From the NCBI GenBank assembly GCA_900757295.1, contig CAAENH010000026.1, positions 1-23,857 on the forward strand: a DNA stretch of 23,857 bases, in the 5' to 3' direction. The notes below the pieces were generated by a model. The model was not told the origin of the DNA. It saw only the letters and a program-made list of their open reading frames with translations, and did no database searches. The position numbers were made by a program, and so were the translations under genes. This DNA is from Bacilli bacterium (GTDB taxonomy: Bacteria > Bacillota_I > Bacilli_A > RF39 > UBA660). This document shows, piece by piece, positions 1-6,443 of this stretch (position 1 is its first letter; the number at the start of each line of letters is the position of its first letter).

Positions 1-42
1 TAAATTTATTGAGATATAATATTAATATAGGAAAGAGGATAT

Positions 43-1263
43 ATGAAGAAAGATTTAGAAAATTATGCTGAAATAATATTGTTTGAATGTTTAAAATTAA
101 AAAAAGAAGAGCCTTTATTTATTCAAGCTCCTCTAGAAAGATATGATTTTGTAAGAATTGTATGCAATAAAGCGTACGAATATGGTATTAAAGATATTCA
201 TTTAAGATTAATTGATGAATATATAAAACATGATAAATTGAAGAATTTATCTTATGAAGAACTTATAAAAGACGATTATTTTAGAGCAAATAAATTATCA
301 GAATATGCTTCCAAACATGCTGCTGTTTTAAGCTTAGTTGCGGAGTATCCTGGGCTAATGGATGATGTTGATCCTAAAAAAACAAATGCAATATCTAAAT
401 TAATGGCAGAAGATGCTAAAACATATTATGACATGGTAAATAAAAATGAGTTAGCGTGGTGTATTGCTGCTGTTCCTTCTAATGACTGGGCAAATAAAAT
501 GTTTAATAATGAAGTTGATGCCTTAGATAAACTTTGGAGAATAATTTTAGATATGTGTTTAATAACTACTAAAGATCCTAAAAAAACTTTAAATGATAAA
601 ATAAAAATAAGTCATGAACGAGCTTCAAAAATTAATAATTTAAATTTAGAATATTTAAAATATACAAATTCATTAGGAACGAATTTAACAATAAAATTAC
701 CTGAAAACTATCGTTTTCATAATATTGAAATGAAAATAAAAGATAATAGAATTATTTATCCTAATATTCCAAGTGAAGAAATATATTCTTCTCCAAATAA
801 GTATTATACTAATGGAATAGTATATTCTTCTAAACCTCTAATTTATAGAGGAAAGTTTATAGATGACTTTTTCTTGGAATTTAAGGATGGTAAAGTAATT
901 AATTATGACGCTAAAGTAGGTAAAGAAGAATTAAAGAATATTATTACTTTTGATGAATCAGCTTGTTATTTAGGAGAAGTCGCCCTTGTTGCGTATGACT
1001 CGCCAATATCAAATGTTAATAAATTGTTTTATACCACATTATTTGATGAAAATGCTTCATGCCATTTGGCCTTAGGACAATCATTTAGTGATAGTGTAGC
1101 TAATGGAGAGTATAAAGAAATAAAAGAATTAGAAAGTTTAGGTTTAAATCAATCTAAAATTCATGTTGATTTCATGGTAGGAACAAGTGATTTAAATATT
1201 GTAGGTATAACTAAGGATAAAAAAGAAATTCCAATATTTACCAATGGTAATTTTAGTATATAA
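43..1263 (+). CDS. M29 family aminopeptidase (AmpS/PepS type)
   Basis: This 406-residue cytoplasmic metalloaminopeptidase should remove N-terminal residues from peptides. The length is normal for family M29. Likely metal ligands are Glu246 (in PSEEIY), Glu312 (GEVALV), His341 (CHLALG), His374 and Asp376 (HVDFMVG). Their spacings fit the pattern I recall for thermophilic AmpT/AmpS enzymes. The tyrosine expected about seven residues after the His341 ligand appears to be Phe348, if the alignment is right. The start ATG follows a GAAAGAGG site at 31-38, and a TATAAT at 15-20 may be its -10 box. It is transcribed alone and ends at a bidirectional terminator. Confidence 0.9.
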   Translation: MKKDLENYAEIILFECLKLKKEEPLFIQAPLERYDFVRIVCNKAYEYGIKDIHLRLIDEYIKHDKLKNLSYEELIKDDYFRANKLSEYASKHAAVLSLVAEYPGLMDDVDPKKTNAISKLMAEDAKTYYDMVNKNELAWCIAAVPSNDWANKMFNNEVDALDKLWRIILDMCLITTKDPKKTLNDKIKISHERASKINNLNLEYLKYTNSLGTNLTIKLPENYRFHNIEMKIKDNRIIYPNIPSEEIYSSPNKYYTNGIVYSSKPLIYRGKFIDDFFLEFKDGKVINYDAKVGKEELKNIITFDESACYLGEVALVAYDSPISNVNKLFYTTLFDENASCHLALGQSFSDSVANGEYKEIKELESLGLNQSKIHVDFMVGTSDLNIVGITKDKKEIPIFTNGNFSI

Positions 1264-1292
1264 AAAAGGTTTTAATTATCTAAAACCTTTTT
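1263..1292. terminator. Bidirectional intrinsic terminator
   Basis: A perfect 12-bp stem (1263-1274 with 1281-1292) and a 6-nt loop, with A-rich and T-rich arms, so it can stop transcription from both sides. It separates the aminopeptidase from the convergent unknown gene and overlaps that gene's stop codon. Confidence 0.85.
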
Positions 1293-1650
1293 ATAATACT
1301 TTTATTATGCTATTTTCCTCACGAATATATATACCTAATTTGTTTGCTAATTTAATATTATTTTTTCTTAAACTATTTGCTGAATTAGCTAAATTAATTA
1401 AATCATTTTTTTCAAGATCAGCACTCATAGATGAACTACAAATTTTATTTAACAAATCTTTTTCAATATCCCATTGATCATTTAAAATAGATTCTATTGT
1501 ATAGTCAAATTCATTAGTATTCTTATCAAATTTTAATTTTAAAAGATTTCTAATGCGTCGTTGAAGATAAAATGAAGCATTAATTCTTTCGCTTAAACTA
1601 AATTTTTCATCAGTTACTAGTACAAATAATTTATGTGTTTGAATATCCAT
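1291..1650 (-). CDS. Unknown protein, 119 residues
   Basis: I do not recognise this family. The protein is predicted to be soluble and mostly helical, with no signal peptide or membrane segment. A basic stretch (LQRRIRNLLKLKF) lies near residues 29-41 and a charged helical region follows. The frame is open nine codons further upstream, but the ATG at 1650 is preceded by a strong GGGAGGT site (1658-1664), so that start is chosen. It is a single gene with its own promoter, convergent with the aminopeptidase and divergent from the amidotransferase. The good ribosome site, promoter and terminator argue that it is a real gene. Confidence 0.7.
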   Translation of the reverse strand: MDIQTHKLFVLVTDEKFSLSERINASFYLQRRIRNLLKLKFDKNTNEFDYTIESILNDQWDIEKDLLNKICSSSMSADLEKNDLINLANSANSLRKNNIKLANKLGIYIREENSIIKVL

Positions 1651-1679
1651 AAAAAAACCTCCCTTTTTTTGCGCCATCT

Positions 1680-1707
1680 ATTATAACACAACAATTTAAA
1701 ATTGCAA
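1680..1707 (-). promoter_or_regulatory. Promoter of the unknown gene (TTGCAA-N16-TATAAT)
   Basis: On the minus strand, TTGCAA (1702-1707) is 16 nt from TATAAT (1680-1685), with TG one base ahead of the -10 box. The -35 hexamer is its own reverse complement and also serves the opposite promoter. Confidence 0.6.
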
Positions 1708-1731
1708 GTATAAATTTAACTTTCATATAAT
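1702..1731 (+). promoter_or_regulatory. Promoter of the amidotransferase gene (TTGCAA-N18-TATAAT)
   Basis: TTGCAA (1702-1707) and a perfect TATAAT (1726-1731) with an 18-nt spacer. Transcription should begin near 1738, only a few bases ahead of the first possible start codons. Confidence 0.6.
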
Positions 1732-1773
1732 ACAGTAAAGAAGTGATGATTTATAAAGACTGTTGGAATTATA

Positions 1774-2337
1774 ATGAGAGATTTTAAGGAGCTAATTGGC
1801 TTAAAAAAGGAACTAATAGATTATTTAAATAGGTATGAAATAAATGTTGTATGTATACCAATTTTTAAAAATAGCAAAAAAATTATAAAACAATGTGATG
1901 GAGTAATTTTGCCAGGTGGTAATGAAATCAATAATGATGATATTAAAATAATAAAATATTTGTATAAGATAGATAAACCTACATTAGGTATTTGTTTAGG
2001 AATGCAAGAAATGGCTTTATCTTTAAACGGACAAGTTTGTAAATTAGAATCTAATATCCATAATCAAAGTAGTAAATATGTTCATGAAATATATTTTAAT
2101 AAAAATAGTAAATTATTTGAAATTATAAAAAATGATAAAATATTAGTTAATTCAAGGCATAACTATTATGTTATAAAAACAAATTTACTAATAACTGCCA
2201 TATCTAATGATAATATAATTGAAGCTTTAGAAGATCCAAATAAAAAGTTTTTCATAGGTTTACAATGGCATCCAGAAAGTTTAAAACAAGACTTAAATAG
2301 TCAAAAGATATTTGATGCGTTTATAAAAATACTTTAA
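1774..2337 (+). CDS. Class I glutamine amidotransferase / peptidase C26 (PuuD-like)
   Basis: A class I glutamine amidotransferase domain. Residues are numbered from the ATG at 1774. The oxyanion region is DGVILPGGNE (42-51), the nucleophile is Cys74 in GICLGMQ, and His166 and Glu168 of QWHPES complete the triad. The closest family seems to be gamma-glutamyl-GABA hydrolase (PuuD, peptidase C26), but at 187 residues it is shorter than the usual 230-250, so the substrate is uncertain. The first beta strand typical of the family, KTVGII, is encoded just upstream of this ATG in the same frame. The true start is therefore probably upstream: ATA at 1753, or the ATG at 1746 if one base is inserted or miscalled at 1750-1752. 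Confidence 0.85.
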   Translation: MRDFKELIGLKKELIDYLNRYEINVVCIPIFKNSKKIIKQCDGVILPGGNEINNDDIKIIKYLYKIDKPTLGICLGMQEMALSLNGQVCKLESNIHNQSSKYVHEIYFNKNSKLFEIIKNDKILVNSRHNYYVIKTNLLITAISNDNIIEALEDPNKKFFIGLQWHPESLKQDLNSQKIFDAFIKIL

Positions 2338-2340
2338 ATT

Positions 2341-2371
2341 TGAATATTTATAAGTAAAACTCCTCAAAATA
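2341..2371 (+). promoter_or_regulatory. Candidate sigma-G/sigma-F promoter of sigG
   Basis: TGAATA (2341-2346) and CAAAATA (2365-2371) are separated by 18 nt. This resembles the Bacillus sigma-G pattern (TGAATA/gnATRA, then CAtnnTA), with one mismatch in the -10 element. The start site would fall near 2378, right at the Shine-Dalgarno sequence. It fits the known self-regulation of sigG. Confidence 0.45.
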
Positions 2372-2381
2372 AATTTAGGAG
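2360..2381 (+). promoter_or_regulatory. Possible hairpin covering the sigG ribosome binding site
   Basis: CTCCT (2360-2364) can pair with AGGAG (2377-2381), the core of the sigG Shine-Dalgarno sequence; an alternative register pairs TCCTC with GAGGA. The stem is only five base pairs, so it would be weak. It could form only on transcripts that enter from upstream. Confidence 0.35.
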
Positions 2382-2386
2382 GAATT

Positions 2387-3163
2387 ATGAGCAAATATAA
2401 AGTTGATATAACAGGAATAAATACTAATGATATTAAAGTTTTAAAGCAGGAAGAACAACTAGTTTTATTTAAAAAATATAAAGAAGGAGATTTACAAGCA
2501 AAAGAAGAACTTGTAGAAGGAAATTTAAAATTAGTTTTAAGTATTTTAAGAAAATTTAATAATCAAAAATATAATATGGATGATTTGTTTCAAATAGGTT
2601 GTATTGGATTAATCAAGGCTATAGATAATTTTGATTTGAACTACGGAGTTATGTTTTCTACATATGCTGTACCTCTAATTTTAGGAGAAGTTAAAAGATA
2701 TGTTAGAGATAATAATGCTCTAAGAGTTAGTCGAAGTATTAAAGATTTAGCTTATAAAATATTAAATTACAAAGAAGAATATTTATTAAAGTATGGAAAA
2801 GAACCATCAAGCAAAGAAATTGCTAAGTATTTTGATATTAATGAATACGATATTGCTATTTCAATGGATTCACTAAAAGATCCAATGAGCATTTATGAAC
2901 CAATATATAATGATGGTGGAGATACCATTTATTTATTAGATCAGCTTGCTGATAAAAAAGAATATAATAAAGATAAAGATATGCTGATTTCTTTAAATAA
3001 AGCCTTAAAACAAATTAAGGAAAGAGAAAGAAATGTTTTAGTGGATAGATATATAATAGGAAGAACTCAAATGGAAATAGCTGAAAGTTTAGACATATCC
3101 CAAGCTCAAGTTTCAAGAATTGAAAAAAATGCAATTAGTAATATAAAAAGATTAATTAAATAA
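2387..3163 (+). CDS. sigG: RNA polymerase sporulation sigma factor sigma-G
   Basis: This sigma-70 family factor directs late transcription in the forespore. The 258-residue length matches sigma-G, and characteristic blocks are present: SKYKVDITGINT at the N-terminus, QIGCIGLIKAIDNFDL and FSTYAVPLILGEVKRYVRDN in region 2, EPIYNDGGD between regions 3 and 4, and the region 4 helix-turn-helix TQMEIAESLDISQAQVSRIEK. The YNDGGD segment and N-terminus separate it from sigma-F, sigma-B and sigma-E. The start has a strong AGGAGG site at 2377-2382. The following genes ylmC, lspA and rluD keep an order partly shared with Bacillus. It shows that the organism makes endospores or very recently did. Confidence 0.95.
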   Translation: MSKYKVDITGINTNDIKVLKQEEQLVLFKKYKEGDLQAKEELVEGNLKLVLSILRKFNNQKYNMDDLFQIGCIGLIKAIDNFDLNYGVMFSTYAVPLILGEVKRYVRDNNALRVSRSIKDLAYKILNYKEEYLLKYGKEPSSKEIAKYFDINEYDIAISMDSLKDPMSIYEPIYNDGGDTIYLLDQLADKKEYNKDKDMLISLNKALKQIKERERNVLVDRYIIGRTQMEIAESLDISQAQVSRIEKNAISNIKRLIK

Positions 3164-3190
3164 TATAATTGTATTATAAGAGGTGTTTCT

Positions 3191-3418
3191 ATGAACTTAT
3201 CAGATATGCAAGTAAAAGAAATAGTTAGTGTTGTTGATGGCAGAAAATTAGGCAAAATAGTTGATGTGAATGTAGATTCTATAAATGGAAAAATTAATTT
3301 TTTTGTATGTGAACAAAGAAGGTTTTTTAAACGTTTATTTGGAAGCAATAGTGAAGTGAAATTTACTTTTGAAGATATAGATAAAATAGGTGAAGATGTA
3401 ATATTGATTAAATTATGA
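3191..3418 (+). CDS. YlmC/YmxH family PRC-barrel sporulation protein
   Basis: A 75-residue single PRC-barrel domain. The pattern MNLSDMQVKEIVSVVDGRKLGKI near the start and a beta-rich remainder match the YlmC/YmxH family of spore formers, whose exact role is unclear. In Bacillus a ylmC gene lies just downstream of sigG, as here, where only 27 nt separate the two. The start ATG follows an AGAGGTG site. It is probably co-transcribed with sigG. Confidence 0.85.
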   Translation: MNLSDMQVKEIVSVVDGRKLGKIVDVNVDSINGKINFFVCEQRRFFKRLFGSNSEVKFTFEDIDKIGEDVILIKL

Positions 3419-3443
3419 TATAATTGTCAACGAGGAATGGAAA

Positions 3444-3938
3444 ATGAATAAAAAAATATTATTAATATCATGTTTAACATTAATTGTTGACCAAATTAGT
3501 AAAGCAATAGTAGATATTATGATGCAAGTTGGACAAAGTATCCCAGTTATAAAAAATTTCTTTTATATAACTTATTATCAAAATAGTGGTGCTGCATGGG
3601 GTATTTTTAGTAATAATAATACTTTAATAATAATCCTTAGTTTCATTATTTTATTAATTATTTATAGATATATGTATTCTTTTAAGACTAATACTCGTAA
3701 TGTAATTGCTTTTGGTTTATTATTTGGTGGCATAATTGGTAACTTGTGTGATAGATTATTGTTTGAACATGTAAAAGATTTTTTAGATTTTTATATTGGA
3801 AGTTATAATTTTCCGATATTTAATTTTAGTGATATGGCAATAGTAATAGGAATTTTCTTACTTATAATTGCAATTCTAAAGAAGGAAGAAGTAAATGAAA
3901 GAGATAAAAGTAGAAAACGCTCAGAAAAGAATAGATAA
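3444..3938 (+). CDS. lspA: Lipoprotein signal peptidase II
   Basis: This integral membrane aspartic protease cleaves signal peptides of prolipoproteins after lipid attachment. The 164-residue protein has four predicted membrane segments. Family motifs are QNSGAAWGIF (46-55), GGIIGNLCDR (95-104), KDFLDFY with catalytic Asp112, and NFSDMA with catalytic Asp130. The C-terminal tail is unusually basic and hydrophilic (KKEEVNERDKSRKRSEKNR), because the gene overlaps the next one by 44 nt and its last 14 codons are read in two frames. It belongs to the sigG-rluD cluster. Confidence 0.95.
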   Translation: MNKKILLISCLTLIVDQISKAIVDIMMQVGQSIPVIKNFFYITYYQNSGAAWGIFSNNNTLIIILSFIILLIIYRYMYSFKTNTRNVIAFGLLFGGIIGNLCDRLLFEHVKDFLDFYIGSYNFPIFNFSDMAIVIGIFLLIIAILKKEEVNERDKSRKRSEKNR

Positions 3939-4788
3939 ATATTTAAGTGAGATATTAGATGAGAGTAGAAGTGTTATTACTAAAATGATTGATGAAGGAT
4001 TTATTTTAGTTAATAATCAAAAGGTTAAGGCAAGTAAGTCTTTGAAGGAAAATGATTTAATTAGTATACAAGATGGTTTTAAAATTGATTGTGATATTAA
4101 ACCAGCAGATATCCCATTAAACATAGTTTTTGAAGATGAAAATGTTATACTAATTAATAAACAAAGTGGTTTAACAGTTCATCCAGGAAGCGGAAATTAT
4201 GATAATACAATGGTAAATGCTTTAATGTACTATACTAATAATTTAAGTGATATTTCAGGTGATGAAAGACCTGGAATTGTTCATCGAATTGATAAAGATA
4301 CTTCAGGATTAATATTAGTTGCTAAAAATAATAAATCCCATCAAATATTAGCAGAAGATTTTAAAAATAAAAGGATTAAAAGAGAATATATTGCTTTAAT
4401 TAATGGGGTCTTCCCTCATAATAAAGCTACTATTGATGCACCAATTGGTAGAGATGAAACTGACCGCAAAAAAATGACTGTTACAGATAAAAATTCAAAG
4501 AAAGCTATTACTCATTTAACAGTATTAAAAAGGTATAAAGATTATACTTTAGTTTCTTTGATTTTAGATACAGGGAGAACTCATCAAATAAGAGTACATA
4601 TGAAATATATTGGTTATCCAATATATAATGATCCAGTATATTCAAATAAAAAAGCAACTGAATTTGGCCAGTTTTTACATTCGTATAAAATTAATTTTGA
4701 AGAGCCAATTACTAAAGAAAAATTAGAGTTTATTGCTCCTTTGCCTAAAAAAATTCAAGATTTTTTAAACACATTAGAAGAATTATAA
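3895..4788 (+). CDS. RluD-type 23S rRNA pseudouridine synthase
   Basis: This RluA/RluD-family enzyme isomerises uridines to pseudouridine in large-subunit rRNA. The N-terminal S4 RNA-binding domain spans about residues 10-60, and the catalytic domain carries PGIVHRIDKDTSG with catalytic Asp133. TGRTHQIRVH near residues 227-236 is a second conserved block. The length (297) is normal. The start ATG lies inside lspA and is preceded by AAGGAAGAAG, so translation is probably coupled. Bacillus has the same lspA - ylyB order. The exact target uridines cannot be read from the sequence. Confidence 0.93.
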   Translation: MKEIKVENAQKRIDKYLSEILDESRSVITKMIDEGFILVNNQKVKASKSLKENDLISIQDGFKIDCDIKPADIPLNIVFEDENVILINKQSGLTVHPGSGNYDNTMVNALMYYTNNLSDISGDERPGIVHRIDKDTSGLILVAKNNKSHQILAEDFKNKRIKREYIALINGVFPHNKATIDAPIGRDETDRKKMTVTDKNSKKAITHLTVLKRYKDYTLVSLILDTGRTHQIRVHMKYIGYPIYNDPVYSNKKATEFGQFLHSYKINFEEPITKEKLEFIAPLPKKIQDFLNTLEEL

Positions 4789-4810
4789 AGCCTTTAAATA
4801 AGGTTTTTTA
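4787..4810 (+). terminator. Intrinsic terminator of the sigG-rluD cluster
   Basis: An 8-bp stem (4787-4794 with 4800-4807, one G-U pair) with a 5-nt loop and a T run, directly after the rluD stop codon. Confidence 0.75.
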
Positions 4811-4825
4811 TTTTGCAATGCAAAA
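4811..4825. repeat. Perfect short palindrome, possible operator
   Basis: TTTTGCA-A-TGCAAAA is a perfect inverted repeat just upstream of the poly-G promoter. It lacks the T run of a terminator on this strand, so a protein-binding site is possible but unproven. Confidence 0.4.
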
Positions 4826-4832
4826 TGTATGA

Positions 4833-4863
4833 TTTACAAAACGAAAACGGGGGGGGGTAGAAT
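4833..4863 (+). promoter_or_regulatory. Promoter of the ESX-like genes with a poly-G spacer
   Basis: TTTACA (4833-4838) and TAGAAT (4858-4863) are 19 nt apart, and the nine bases just ahead of the -10 box are all G. The optimal spacing of 17 nt would need seven G. Gain or loss of G residues would therefore tune promoter strength. Transcription should start near 4870, just ahead of the ribosome site. Confidence 0.55.
4849..4857. repeat. Homopolymer of nine G
   Basis: An uninterrupted G9 run in a strongly AT-rich region, and the only long G or C run in the window. It sits between the two promoter elements. Confidence 0.95.
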
Positions 4864-4884
4864 GTTATTGTAAGGAGGTAAAAA

Positions 4885-5154
4885 ATGGCTTTAGGAAGAA
4901 CTCAAATAAATAGTGTAACATTTGATATCATGGATATTGATAATACAAAAGCTGCTATGGAAGATTGTATAAATACTTTTCAATATGTTGTAAATCATTT
5001 ACAAAATTGGGCAGATGAAACAACAATCGGTAATGAATTAAGAGCTGATTTACAAGGCTTAGTAGAACAAATCACAAGACTTGATAATGAAACTAGAAAA
5101 TTAACTTCTACAATAAATGAATTTTTAGCTAGACAAAGAAGAATCAACGGTTAG
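4885..5154 (+). CDS. Small helical WXG100/ESX-like protein
   Basis: An 89-residue protein with no signal peptide or membrane segment, predicted to form two long helices joined by a turn near LQNWADETTIG (residues 39-49). The size, a central tryptophan and the helix-turn-helix hairpin resemble WXG100 substrates of type VII secretion, but the exact WXG motif is absent. It is the first of three similar-sized genes, with a strong TAAGGAGGT site. No secretion ATPase (EssC) lies in the window, so export is an inference. Confidence 0.5.
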   Translation: MALGRTQINSVTFDIMDIDNTKAAMEDCINTFQYVVNHLQNWADETTIGNELRADLQGLVEQITRLDNETRKLTSTINEFLARQRRING

Positions 5155-5165
5155 GAGTAAAACAT

Positions 5166-5543
5166 ATGAACGAAAATGGAACATTAGAAGCTTCAGAAAT
5201 AGAAAGACAAGCAGGAGCATTAGATGCACAAAAAGAAAGATGTTACAGTATTTATAATGCTAATATTAAAAGATTATATAATATATCAAAAATCGTAAGA
5301 TCTGAAGATAGTAACTTAGCATCAACAGTTGAAAGATATGCTAATTCGTACATTCGCATTCAAGCTAATATGAAACAATCATTTACAAGCTTAGCAAATA
5401 AAATGAGAGATTATGTCTATCAAACTGTTCAAAATGAAACCCAAGCCTCTGATGAAATTGAAACATTGAATACAAGTATTAATGAAATTGAAGAAGCAAT
5501 AGGCGGTGGTTATACAGGAGCTGATTTAGGCTCAGAAAGATAA
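5166..5543 (+). CDS. Helical ESX-like protein, copy A of a tandem pair
   Basis: A 125-residue helical protein without signal peptide or membrane segments. It is nearly identical to the next gene over about the first 90 codons and then diverges. This copy ends in a glycine-rich tail (GGGYTGADLG). The long amphipathic helices and small size suggest a type VII/LXG-like secreted or partner protein, but I see no decisive motif. The start ATG lies 11 nt after the preceding stop behind an AGGAG site, so it is in an operon with its neighbours. Confidence 0.55.
   Translation: MNENGTLEASEIERQAGALDAQKERCYSIYNANIKRLYNISKIVRSEDSNLASTVERYANSYIRIQANMKQSFTSLANKMRDYVYQTVQNETQASDEIETLNTSINEIEEAIGGGYTGADLGSER
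5175..5448 (+). repeat. Tandem duplication, unit A
   Basis: About 274 nt repeated with few differences at 5572-5845, an offset of 397 nt. It covers most of the two ESX-like genes, and most differences are single bases. Confidence 0.9.
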
Positions 5544-5568
5544 TAATTATAAAGATAGGAGGTAAATT

Positions 5569-5928
5569 ATGAATGGAACATTAGAAGCTTCAGAAATAGA
5601 AAGACAAGCAGGAGCATTAGATGCACAAAAAGAAAGATGCTACAATATTTATAATGCTAATATTAAAAGATTATATGATATATCAAAAGTCGTAAGATCT
5701 GAAGATAGTAACTTAGCATCAACAGTTGAAAGATATGCTAATTCATACATTCGTATTCAAGCTAATATGAAACAATCATTTACAAGCTTAGCGAATAAAA
5801 TGAGAGAATATGCTAGACAAACGGTTCAAAATGAAACTCAAACATCTGAAGAAGTAGAAACTTTAAATACAAATGTTAATGCAATTGAAGAAGCATTATC
5901 ATCTTATGATGGAATGGCTGGAGAATAG
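5569..5928 (+). CDS. Helical ESX-like protein, copy B of a tandem pair
   Basis: A 119-residue paralogue of the preceding gene. Residues 2-90 are nearly identical (GTLEASEIERQAGALDAQKE at the N-terminus), while the last 30 residues differ and lack the glycine-rich tail of copy A. It has its own strong ATAGGAGG ribosome site. It is the last gene of the three-gene unit. Divergent C-termini on a shared body suggest that the tails give partner or cargo specificity, which is an inference. Confidence 0.55.
   Translation: MNGTLEASEIERQAGALDAQKERCYNIYNANIKRLYDISKVVRSEDSNLASTVERYANSYIRIQANMKQSFTSLANKMREYARQTVQNETQTSEEVETLNTNVNAIEEALSSYDGMAGE
5572..5845 (+). repeat. Tandem duplication, unit B
   Basis: Second copy of the 274-nt repeat. 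The high DNA identity, including silent sites, indicates a recent duplication or ongoing gene conversion. Confidence 0.9.
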
Positions 5929-5933
5929 TTTTA

Positions 5934-6380
5934 TTAATTAATAAAATATATAGTTCCAAATAATATTGTTGCAAATATTGTCCATAATAAGTATGGGAAA
6001 AGTAAATAGAAAGATATTTTATTTACTTTTTTTGTTTCTTTAAGAAGATATATTATACTAAAAAGTAACAAAATAATATCATAAAATGTTAATATTAGAT
6101 TTTTTTGATAAAAAAAGAATAATGAGAAACTTTGATTTAATATATAATTTAAAATATAAGCAAATAAATAATGACGATTAACTTTATCTTTTTTTAATAT
6201 TATAAAAAAACTTAATGTTAATAAGAAATATAATATTGGCCAAATAATAGCAAATAAAATAGATGGTGGAGTAAATTTTGGTAAATTTAAAGAATAATAA
6301 AATAAAGAATCAAAAGGGAAAAGAATGCCTGAAATAAGCCACAAAAATAAAATTACTAAAAAGAAAATATAAGTCATCAC
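5934..6380 (-). CDS. TspO/MBR family membrane protein
   Basis: This membrane protein belongs to the TspO/peripheral benzodiazepine receptor family, which binds porphyrins and related ligands. The 148-residue protein has five predicted membrane helices. Family signatures are LNLPKFTPPSILFAIIWPIL (residues 32-51), an N-rich segment around NYILNQSFSLFF, and PYLLWTIFATILFGTIY near the C-terminus. The reading starts at GTG (6378-6380), 8 nt from AAAGGAG (reverse complement of 6389-6395); the adjacent ATG at 6377 is also possible. It converges on the ESX-like genes and is divergent from the rhomboid gene. Confidence 0.85.
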   Translation of the reverse strand: MMTYIFFLVILFLWLISGILFPFDSLFYYSLNLPKFTPPSILFAIIWPILYFLLTLSFFIILKKDKVNRHYLFAYILNYILNQSFSLFFFYQKNLILTFYDIILLLFSIIYLLKETKKVNKISFYLLFPYLLWTIFATILFGTIYFIN

Positions 6381-6392
6381 GTTCCACGCTCC

Positions 6393-6421
6393 TTTACTAA
6401 TCTTATGAAATATATTACAAT
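6393..6421 (+). promoter_or_regulatory. Promoter of the rhomboid gene
   Basis: TTTACT (6393-6398) and TACAAT (6416-6421) with a 17-nt spacer. It overlaps the ribosome site of the divergent tspO-like gene. Confidence 0.45.
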
Positions 6422-6443
6422 AGTATGAAGAAAAGAGGTTATT

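Noticed and set aside
1244..1477. Open frame of 77 codons overlapping the unknown minus-strand gene
   Set aside because: It is the antisense shadow of the gene at 1291-1650, begins inside the aminopeptidase, and has no ribosome site.
3416..3418. Possible use of TGA as Trp (Mollicutes code), suggested by the strong AT bias
   Set aside because: TGA ends ylmC and the exporter at the expected family lengths, and Trp is encoded by TGG in all genes inspected.
3424..3432. ATTGTCAAC ahead of lspA, similar to a Spo0A box
   Set aside because: It matches only 7 of 9 positions, lies inside an operon and has no promoter beside it, so chance is the better explanation.
5929..5946. AT-only palindrome after the second ESX-like copy
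   Set aside because: It can fold as TTTTATTA/TAATAAAA, but it has no GC pairs, so a working terminator is doubtful; it may only weakly separate the convergent genes.
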